Source: Orobanche coerulescens (Eukaryota; Streptophyta; Magnoliopsida; Lamiales; Orobanchaceae). Taken from it: a stretch of 64,000 bases of DNA. The stretch is from contig CM065818.1 of the NCBI GenBank assembly GCA_033398695.1, positions 34,310,001 to 34,374,000 on the forward strand, in the 5' to 3' direction. The notes under the pieces were generated by a model. That model was not told the origin of the DNA. It did not search any database and saw nothing but the letters and a program-made list of their open reading frames with translations. Below are positions 50,305 through 59,684 of this stretch, one piece after another. The position numbers and the translations under genes were made by a program. The stretch's first letter is position 1; each line of letters begins with the position of its first letter.

Positions 50305-50713
50305 CCGGATGTCAAACGGGCGCCAAGTCATGTGCAAAATGGGTGCTTCGGAAAGTTGTTTTTGTTAAAATCGTTTCGCAAAGAACATTGGGTACCCAAA
50401 CCGAAAATCGGATTGTTAAAGACCAATGGTCAAAAATTTAAAACACACATTAACGGTTCGATGGACGGGGCGGAGTTCAAATGGTGTTTGCGAAAAGCGA
50501 ACTGATTTTCAAAAAGTCCGGCTGAAGACTATAAACTTAGCGCTTCTCGGGAGGCAACCTGAGTATTAGTCGTAGATTTTTTTGTGTGTTTCAGTATTTT
50601 CTTGCATTTTTGGATCTTTATTTTTCGTCATTTTAGCTTGGCTATGCTTATCTCTCACGCTCTTGATGTTTTCTGTTGGAAATTTTGTGCAGAAATAACC
50701 CCAGGGAAGAATT

Positions 50714-51055
50714 CGTGCCTGAGCCACGGCGCAAGGAAAATGAGCCGCGGCACACACAAGTCGCAAAAAGAAGGCCAAACAAACTGTACTCTGTGCCACG
50801 GCACGACCTTACTGAGCCGCGGCACACCAGGTCCCTGAGCCGCGGCACATATTCACTGAGCCGCGGCACGCCAAATGTCCAAGAAGTGCCCAGGAGAATG
50901 TACTCTGTGTCGTGGCATGGACCAAATGAGCCGCGGCACACTAACACGATGAGCCGCGGCACGCGTAGATTGAGCCGCGGCACCCGGCGACATCACACAA
51001 AGTCCCAGGCAGACTGTACTATGGGCCGCGGCTCACTTAAGCTGTGCCGCGGCCC
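50714..51055. repeat. GAGCCGCGGCAC palindrome array
   Basis: About twelve exact or near copies of GAGCCGCGGCAC (core GCCGCGGC), with two local runs spaced 21-23 bp (50814, 50837, 50858 and 50928, 50951, 50972). The same motif fills 46620-46805 and 53140-53315 in the LTRs. Confidence 0.9.
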
Positions 51056-52212
51056 CCGTCTAAAATGGGAAAGCCCAGGTATCCTTCATATACACGATCG
51101 GCCGGCACACATCAGGTAAAGTCCCTTCCTTCCTTTGCACAAGCGATCGGCCGATATCCTCTTCTTCTTCTTCTTGCATTCTTCATTCCAAGTCAGGTAA
51201 TCCTAAATCCCTTAATCCTTATTCATACATGATTTGAGAAGTAAAGTATGGTTATGAATTGTTGTTATATGTTGCTAGTTGTTCTTCAAAGTTCTCTCAA
51301 GATTGGAGTTTGGATATGGTGAATATGGTGCTTGATTGTGATGGTATTTGTGATTATGAACGAATTGGTGATTTTAGTTGTCGTTTATCATGGCTATATA
51401 TCTATGTTGTTAATTTTGGGGATTTGGATTTAGCCATTAAAATTCTTGTTCTTCATTTACACTTGTGCATACCAAGTGCTTGATAAATTGCAGCAATGAA
51501 AAAATTGTTAAGCCAAGCATTTTCAAACTATTTGCAACGAATCGTTTTATCGGATTACATTATCTCCCGACCCTTACATCATATTTAAACTTGAGAGCTC
51601 ATTCTTAATTTCCTCTTTGATGATGCAAGCTCATTCATTCACGTTCTGTATGGTGTAGTCGAGAAGCGTGCAGGCTTGCCGGGCGACACCGACACAAGTT
51701 CATGAGCGGACAATAGGGGAGTACTTGACCTTGCTTCTTATTGCATTTTACTATTTTTGTCCATTGAGGTCAATGTACGTCCTAAGTTGGGGGGGGGGAT
51801 TTATTTTCTGTTGCTGTACTTATTCGTTGCACTTTTCATTATTTTTTGTTATTTTGGATGCTAGCCTTGCTTGTAGTGATATTAATTGCATTCGTGAATT
51901 TTTCGCGCTTCTTTTTGTGTAAAACTGATTTTACGATACTGATTTCTCTCCGAAGAAACAGTTGAGTTTTAGTCGAGTTGTAGTCAGCGATATCTGTTTC
52001 TGTTGAGTATTCATTTAGGTCCGAAATTTTTTCATTTTTGTAGAAATCTTAGCAGATAAGAGAGGAGACATATGAGTTTTCAAATCTCCGTATATACGTT
52101 TGGTTACACTTTTCGCGTATCTAGTCATCCAGTAACATGAGTCGTGTTGGCAGTTGATTTGAGTTTAGAATCGGACAGTTTTTCCCAAAAAGTCGAGATA
52201 TTATTTGTTCTA

Positions 52213-52500
52213 TGATGGGAAGTCTAGTAACCGGGGGTATTCACGTAACCCGTTTTTTACTCTCGCATAAAACGACAACCTTGATTAGACTAGTGGTTTA
52301 GAGATTTCGCATGTGCCGATGATGGGAAGCCTAGTAACCGGGGGTATTCGCGTGACCCGTTGTTTACTCTCGCGTAAAACAGCGACCTTGAAACGGACAT
52401 GCGGGTATAGCTATTCGAGTTGTTTCTCCGCTGCGGAGGGGAACTTAGTAACTAGAAGCATCCATGTACCCCATGAGTGTCTTTTACGTCAAATGGTTCC
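52213..52500 (+). repeat. Direct repeats of about 110 bp period
   Basis: GATGGGAAG...AGTAACCGGGGGTATTC...GTGACCCGTT...TTTACTCTCGC occurs near 52215 and 52321. A weaker third copy follows near 52436 (GAGGGGAACTTAGTAAC...). Confidence 0.85.
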
Positions 52501-52972
52501 CCAAGACATGAGAATGGAATTCCACCCTAGGATTATCCCGATGAAACATCCCGAGATCCGAACCTAGTGGTCAACTCGAATCATCTTATTGAGCATATAT
52601 AAGGGATTACTGTCCGAGGGTTATTTTTGATGACGGAACTCTTGAAAATGTTTGCCATTTGACTGTGGGACTGGGCGAGTTGGCGTGTTTATTTTTAACC
52701 CTTCATATTGACGGTCGGTTAAATTCACGCTTGTTAATCTTTGAGCTTGATTTTCTTCATGAACGATTGATTAGGACTGAAATTAGTTACTTTGTGGAAT
52801 CAATGTCCTGAACGTGGCTCACTATTACGATACTTGTATTATTCTTTGAGATTTTTAGGATAGTATTGATTAGGTTGAGCACTATGAGTTGCACGATCAT
52901 TCACGATATTCTTTTGTTTGAATTTGATTATTTTTGCTTGAGGACAAGCAAAGGCTCAAGTTTGGGGGTATT

Positions 52973-54264
52973 TGTTAAGCATGTTTTTATACGCTTATTT
53001 ATCATTATTCTTTATTCATTTTGTGTCTAAACCTGCATAAATGAGCCTTTAATGCACTATTCTTTTATGTTTGGCAGGAAATTGGAGTCCGGAAGCTCGA
53101 ATGATGAAAAACGGGCGAAAACGGCAACTTTTGGCCGGGGGCCGCGGCACAAGAAGACTGAGCCGCGGCACACGAAGATGTCCAGGAGCACCGAGCACAC
53201 TGTACCCTGAGCCGCGGCACAAGGATGCTGAGCCGTGGCTTAGGAGGAAAATAGACGCCCAGGTATTAGGCGCTGAACACCGTGAGCCGCGGCACAGATT
53301 AAGTGAGTCGCGGCCCATGGGGCGGTTTTGGTGTGTTCTGCGTGGTTTTGGGCCGTTTTGGAGCCGGTTCTCGACCTAATCACACGGACGCGTTTTGGAG
53401 GATGATGGGAGTTATAAATAAGGGTTTAAGGTCATAATTGAGGAGGATGGGAGGATCGATCATAATCAAGGAAGAGAATCAGAAAACACCAAGAGCAGAG
53501 AGCGGAAGCCAGAAGAACGGAGGAATCCGAGTCTTCATCTGCGTTTGATCTTTATGCTTTCATTAGTTATTTCTGTATTTTTTTTCTTTAGCATGTCAGG
53601 CTAAAACCCTGTTCTAGGATTTTGATGAAACTGAGGCTTTGACGGATTTACTTTGATTATCTATATAATTCCCTTTTCTGTTGAGTTTTCCCAATTATTT
53701 TTAATGCTTTCAATTGTGTGGCCTATAATTGAATTGTTTTAATCACGCAACTCGAATCGGGAGAGGAGAGTTGGTGAGGAAATATTGGTGAGAACCGTTT
53801 TATCTTGTGAGATAGGAATATACTCATAGGAACTACGTGGCCTTTTGAAGATTCTGTGCCTTTTGAATATTGTCGAATTAATTCACCTAGGGATAGAGTG
53901 TGTTATTCGCCTTTAGAAAAATCTACTGACCTCGGGAGAGGCGGTAGAGTACTTTAGAAACCTTCGCCTTTAATAAATTGGGAAATCATTAACTTCAGAT
54001 AATCGAGAGTAAATTCGGATAAACCGAGCTAGATTTATTCCTTAATTGAATTTTCTTCCTTTGAATAATTGATCCTATTATTTCTTCGCTTTTAGTAATT
54101 TTCCTTAATTATTTCTTGCAACTGAACTTTCGGCAGTTCAAATAAAATTAGAATACATATAAATCGGTAATTAGTAATTCAGTCCTCATGGGAACGATAT
54201 CTTACTCATCATTTTATTACTTGTCTACGATAACGTGCACTTGCGTTAAACGAATTCCGCAACA
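52973..54264 (+). repeat. Athila-like 3' LTR
   Basis: TGTTAAGC...CCGCAACA, following CAAGTTTGGGGGTATT. Palindromes at 53140-53315, TATA box at 53413. Confidence 0.92.
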
Positions 54265-54947
54265 CCTCAAGTCCTTGAAAGTAACATATATCAACTCGGA
54301 AGTTTTAGAAAACGACAGAAAATCTTTTGGGACTTCAAGTCCAAGATTATAAAACCTTTTTTAAGATAATTGGATCTCGGCCCAAAGTCATTTCCGCAAA
54401 ACATCCTTTGCCCAATCGTTAGGGTATCACCCCGAACATTCCTCAAACCAAAATGCACAATAACAAGGTTCATTTTCCGACACCAAAGCATTACAACCAA
54501 GGAACAAAACATATACGGCACATTCTAATGCCATTCTAGCCAAGTACCAAGACCCTATATATAATATATCTCAATATCGAGGACAAACGTTGTGATATTC
54601 CGGACATATCACAATTGCTGAAAACATCAACATCAACATCACGAAAATCACACTTGGTAACCCTTGGCCGTACCCATTAATATCAACTCCAGAGGCCCTG
54701 TCGGACCGTCCCCAAGTGGGAAACCACTTCCGCATCCGTACCCATTAGTATCGGGCCCCAGAAACCCCGTCGGGCCGTCCCCGGGTGGAAGAACAACTCA
54801 CGCACACTAGCGTTCAAAATTTTCACAAATTCCGAAAGTTGAATATAATGTATATAGTTATGGCACTTGCTAGAATGACCACTCACCGACACATGACCAC
54901 GACCAAAGATTGACGCAACTACAAACCATTCCTAGAATACGTCAATA
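54265..54947 (-). repeat. LTR E, right part
   Basis: Continues LTR E after the Athila-like element. It holds a two-copy repeat, period 68 bp (about 54668-54729 and 54736-54797), at the same LTR position as the repeats of the other families. ATA (54945-54947) abuts the CACTA-2 terminus. Confidence 0.75.
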
Positions 54948-57555
54948 CACTAGTAGAAAAAACATCAAAGACTTCGGTACGTCTCACTTCGGTAATGTAT
55001 ATTAGTGAAGTAAAAACAAACAACAACTTCGCTTTTCAATTTAGGGAAGTAAACTACACACATAGACTTCAGTAAATGGTATCAAAAAGAAAGGCAGGAG
55101 ATAGTTAGAAATTTTAAGTTCCAAAGACTTCGCTAATTGTATAATTACTGAAGTAAAAAGTGTGAAAAAATTTTTTTGACGCAATATTTTTACAACAGTG
55201 AAGTATACTTCTCAATTATTTTTCTGACTCCCAAAATTTTCAGCTTCCAAAAAAACCCTCCTCCTTCGCCCACTCATTTCCTCCATTATTTCCTCCCAAA
55301 AATTTTTCCCGCTCCAGTAAAAAAACCTATACTGCTGCTTCGCCCGCGATTAAGCTTCTTGCGGAGACCAATTATTAGGGTTCTTTCATCGCCCCTTCGA
55401 GGTTTTTCAGTTTCATCGAAATTTTTGGGGATATTTTCAATCTAGCTTTTATTATAGTTTTTACTCACACATTTTCTTTTATTCTTCTCATAATCGAATG
55501 TCTGCTGGCGAAATTGCTCATAATCAGACGACTAGTGGTGACATTGTACGAATTGGCTTAGGTAAGGTCTTTCTTTGGGTTTTTATTCTTCACAGTATAT
55601 GTGTGGTGGGGTTTCTATATGTGTTTGTTTCTGTATGTATGTGAATATTGTGTTTCTGAGTTTCTTAGGTCTTTTTTTGGGGTTTTTATTTGCAGATTCT
55701 GAAAAAAGTTTTTTTCTATGGATTGATTTTGGGTTTTGTGAAATATATGTGTATTGTTTGAGTGTATTGTTTGGGGGGTTTTCTTTGGGGGTTCAAGGTA
55801 TATGTTGTTTCCGCATATATGTTAATTAGGGGCCATGTTTGGGTGATGTTAATTGTGTTTCTGTATATTGTGTTTGAGTGATGTTAGTCTTAATCGGGGT
55901 CTGCGTGAGTGATGTTAATTTGTGATCATGTTCTATATATTGTCTTTGTTGATAGTGTTGGTGGTGATTCTGTTTGAGTTTGTTTAGTGTGTATGTATGT
56001 GAGTATTGTGCAAGATTTGATGCAAGTTTTAGTGTGTTTGTTAATTGGCAAGATTGTTGGCAAGATTTGATGCATGAGTTGTAGAGTGCTTGATTGATGT
56101 GATAAAATTTTATATTTGGTTGTCAATGCATGAGCTGAGGAGTATTGCATGATCAAATTGAAGAGAATGTATCATTGATTATCATAAATGTGTCCCTTGG
56201 ATCTAAGTGGATTATTTACTCATATTAATTTTGGTTCGATCTAACTGGTTTCAAAATTTATTTATGTAGATTTTCTTCCTTGCTGAAAGAAAGATCTCTG
56301 ACTACTTTGCAGAAGACATGATCAGTGGTAAGAGCACGTAATTTGCCGAGCTGTTGTTAGAATTCAGTAGTTAGTAATGGATAGATCTTGGATTAAATCA
56401 AATAGGCGGAGTGCAGTATATGGGTAAGGTGTCGAAAAGTTCATTAGAGATTGTTTAGAGAATTCAAAAATTGATCAGAACTTCATTCCTTGTCCATGTT
56501 GCAATTGCAACAACATGAAAAAAGGGTCGGTGAAGATGTTGCGAGAGCATCTTTATTTCAACGGTTTTAGTTCAATTTACACCAATTGGATTTGGAATGG
56601 GGATCAGAGCCTGAATGATGGTGAGAGTGTCAACCAAGATCCATTTGATGGTGACATGAATGAAGAAGTGGGTGATACTGATATGTGTGAGGCAGCCTTT
56701 GAGAAGTACTCAGAAGATCCTGAAGAGTTTGTCAAATTTGTCGAGGAAGCAGAAAAACCCTTGTATAAAGGCTGTCAATAGTATACAAAGTTGAGTGTGC
56801 TTTTAAAACTCTACAATACAAAAGCAAGACATGGGATGACAGATGCACTTTTTTCAGATCTACTAGCCGATTTCGGGAATATGTTACCAGAGTACCACAA
56901 CCTACCATCCTCAATGTACGAAGCTAAGAAGACTTTGAGTTGTTTGGGGTTGAAGCACGAGAAAGTACACGTGTGCTCCAATGATTGTATCCTATATAGG
57001 AAACAATATGCAGATTATACCCGCTGCCCAAAATGTGATGTGTCCAGGTGAAAACTAACTAAGAACAAGAAAGAGAAGATCGGCATCCCGACCAAGGTTG
57101 TTTGGTATTTTCCTCCCATTCCAAGATTCAAAAGAATGTTAAAATCTTTGGAGACTTCAAAGAACCTAACCTGGCATGCTGATACTCCAAAAGTTGCTGG
57201 TCAATTACGACATCCATGCGATTCTCCCGCGTGGAAGTTGGTTGACCATAAGTGGAAGGATTTTGAGGAAGAGTCAAGAAATCTTCGTGTGGCGCTCACT
57301 ACTGATGGAATTAATCCTCATAGTACTATGAGCAGTAGACACATTTGTTGGCCTGTAATGTTAGTCACGTATAACTTGCCTCCAGAGATGTGCATGAAGA
57401 GGAAATTCATCATGTTAACAATGCTTATATCCGGTCCAAAGCAGCCGGGAAATGATATAGATGTCTACCTTGAGTTGTTAGTTGAGGACTTGCAGTTGTT
57501 GTGGGAGAGAGTTGATGGTGTGTATGATGCATATAGAGACCAACTTTTCACATTG
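54948..57555 (+). mobile_element. CACTA-2: transposase-side half of a CACTA transposon
   Basis: Begins CACTAGTAGAAAAAACATCA and matches the CACTA-1 terminus at 26 of the first 30 bases; subterminal ACTTCG / GAAGT motifs follow to about 55200. A leader with possible short exons (ATG 55498 to a GT donor at 55562) precedes a transposase gene at 56377. The element ends abruptly inside the transposase domain at the B2 junction near 57555. Confidence 0.88.
56377..57555 (+). pseudogene. Decayed CACTA transposase (TNP2-like), C-terminally truncated
   Basis: One frame from ATG 56377 reads MDRSWIKSNRRSAVYG, then stop TAA (56425-56427), then a Transpos_assoc domain (GVEKFIRDCLEN, FIPCPCCNCNN, LREHLYFNGFSSIYTNWIW). 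After TAG (56779-56781) come LSVLLKLYNTKARHGM, the region CSNDCILYRK / YTRCPKCDVSR, then TGA (57049-57051) where this family usually has Trp. The Transposase_21 core follows (VALTTDGINPHSTMSSRHIC, WPVMLVTYNLPPEMCMKRKF, GNDIDVYLELLVEDL). At about 57555, just after DAYRDQLFTLR, the reading passes into LTR B2. TNP2 proteins bind and cut the element ends; this copy is inactive. Confidence 0.88.
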
Positions 57556-59505
57556 AGAGATGATTTGGTTGGTCGTGTCGGTTGTTAATTGTTACCGGAT
57601 ATGTGTTATTTGATTACTTCGATAGGTTGAGATTATTGATCGGTGATTATAACCGGATGCTGTGGTCGTGTTCGAGTATGTTCGTAAATTGCTTCGGTCG
57701 GGGCCGAGGAGCTCGTAGACGAAGGCATTGTGACTGGTATCAGCTTCATCATCATCGTATTGGTATCGAGGCAAGTTATTACTTGCTCAGTTATAATGTT
57801 TAATGAATGATTTTAGTTTCATTTCGTTTATAATGCATATAGCAATGATTATAGGTTATCATTCCGATTCTGGGAGTTGAATCATTATGTATGTGATTTA
57901 TTTCGGTTATTGGCATATTCGGGTATCGAGGTTACATTATGGTAAAGACGAGGATATGATTACCTGTGGTCCATGATACGTTTGGATCGCCGAGCATTGC
58001 GGATAATCGTCGGTGATGGTTTGATATCGAGATTTCTCCCGAAGGACTCGGGGCAAGTATCTTATATCGATTCAGTTAGTGTTAGTGATTTGATCATGCA
58101 TATTGTCATTCATGTTGTCGAACATGAGGTCGTCTTAGTGGATTTGTCATATTGTCGTTCATGTTCTGTTGTTCATGTTGATGTACATATTGATTTGCAT
58201 ATGTGTATGAATAATTGTATTGTTTATGTTGTAAATGATCCGATGGGATCATGAGGATCTATGCTGAGGGCGCTGGATCGAATGTCCACCATGCGTTGGT
58301 TCGACAGGATCATCATGGGGATCTATGCTACGGGCGCTGGATCGTTGGATAGGTCTTCCACCATGCGTTGGTTCGACGGGATCATCATGGGGATCTATGC
58401 TGAGGGCGCTGGATCGTTGGATTACCAGTATTGTGTTGATGGAATCTTGTGAATTCGCATCATTGATTTTATCATGTGTTGTTGTTCATATGTGTATTGT
58501 TGGTTATCCACCTTATGCTGATCTGGTAGGATCAACAAAGGGATCTATGCTGAGGGCGCTGGATCGTCGGATTTCTATTGAGTATACATGATTGTTATTG
58601 TTGTGATCATATTGACGTGGTCATATGAGTATGCATTTGTAGGTCTTGTGTTAGGACCGTGTCCGTATTGCATTGATCTGATCTCGGATTATACTGATAT
58701 GATTGTCGTGGCACTTCATATCTCGAGGTATGTTCCGTATTTCCTTTGGTATTCATCTTGTGATGGACAATCGGTTATCGTTTTGGGATTTGATGATGCT
58801 ATCTGATGTATTGTATTGGTCGGAACTGGTACTTTTCCATATCGTGAGTTGGTTATGATAGTTTGAGAACCTTGAGTATTGTTTGAGGTACAGTACATAT
58901 ATTATGTTCGAGTTTATTGGTTAATCGAGTACAGGATGTGAAATGTGATAATGGTTATTCTGATGAGAATTACTTGAGTAAGCAAAGTTATGGCGGTAAG
59001 ATTACGTTGGTCGTATTCTTATGTTGTATTCTCATTGGTATGTAATTATTAATGTGATGTGACGGTTATCATTGTTGGATATTATGGCTGGCCCCGTCGT
59101 GGGATTTATTTTTAGGTTCTTGGAGTATCGAGCATGTAGCGGTCGTGAAGAGATGAGCTTCCCAGAGGATACTGGCTAGGACATGTTTTGTGCATTGAGT
59201 TTCTTGATTGGTTCTTGTATTCCGCTGCTAGAGTATCTTTATGGTTGGTCTTTTTTCGCTGCGTGATTATTTTGAAATGCTCTTTCGGTATCTGGTAACT
59301 GAGATTTCTTTGGAAATCATTTTCTAAACTTTTGAGTGTCGGCCGTTTGGCCTTGCGATTTCAAATGAGTTTTTACGACGGTTTTGATGAATGGATTTTA
59401 TAAGTCTTTGTGAATTTTTAAAGATAGTACCGTTTTTGGCCTCTTGGGCATTTGTAAATGTTTGCAAAAAAATTCCTTCAGCCTTGTGGGTTCCATCTCG
59501 GGGCC
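57556..59505 (+). repeat. B2 5' LTR fragment
   Basis: Matches 61334-63283 of the 3' LTR. It includes the GCAAGT hairpin (57771-57786) and repeat cores (58261-58565). The reading frame of the CACTA transposase runs into it and stops at 57586-57588. Confidence 0.88.
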
Positions 59506-59684
59506 AGTATCTCAGGAGATCGTCGACCTGCGTATTTGTAAGCGTACTCTTTTGGTTATTCAGTAATGATGATGATTGATCGTTGTCGTGATGGCTTGGG
59601 ATATTTTGGTTGAACGGTATGTTTGTTTGTTGTTATGACGGATTGTAAGTTTCGAGGACGAAACTTATTTTAAGTGGTGTAGTA

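Larger units (their letters stand above)
50305..52972 (+). other. Athila-like 3' interior, no pol
   Basis: After the protease the sequence jumps to CTTCTCGGGAGGCAACCTGA (50543-50562), a block I recall from downstream of pol in Athila-type elements. Then come the palindrome array (50714-51055), a TCT microsatellite (51162), a G10 run (51789-51798), a two- to three-copy repeat (52213-52500) and a polypurine tract (about 52959-52970). No envelope-like protein is recognisable. Confidence 0.7.
46459..54264 (+). mobile_element. Athila-like LTR retrotransposon lacking RT, RNase H and integrase
   Basis: 5' LTR 46459-47764 (1306 bp), 3' LTR 52973-54264 (1292 bp), perfect target duplication CCTCA (46454-46458, 54265-54269). 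The primer-binding site matches tRNA-Asp. Gag and aspartic protease are recognisable as the Athila type; beyond 50304 no RT, RNase H or integrase is found, so the element is a deletion derivative. The LTRs and the 3' interior carry a GAGCCGCGGCAC palindrome array. Confidence 0.92.

Noticed and set aside
46535..53318. Proline/arginine-rich frames in the GAGCCGCGGCAC arrays (such as 50676-51119)
   Set aside because: The repeat lacks stops in several frames on both strands at once, so open frames arise trivially.
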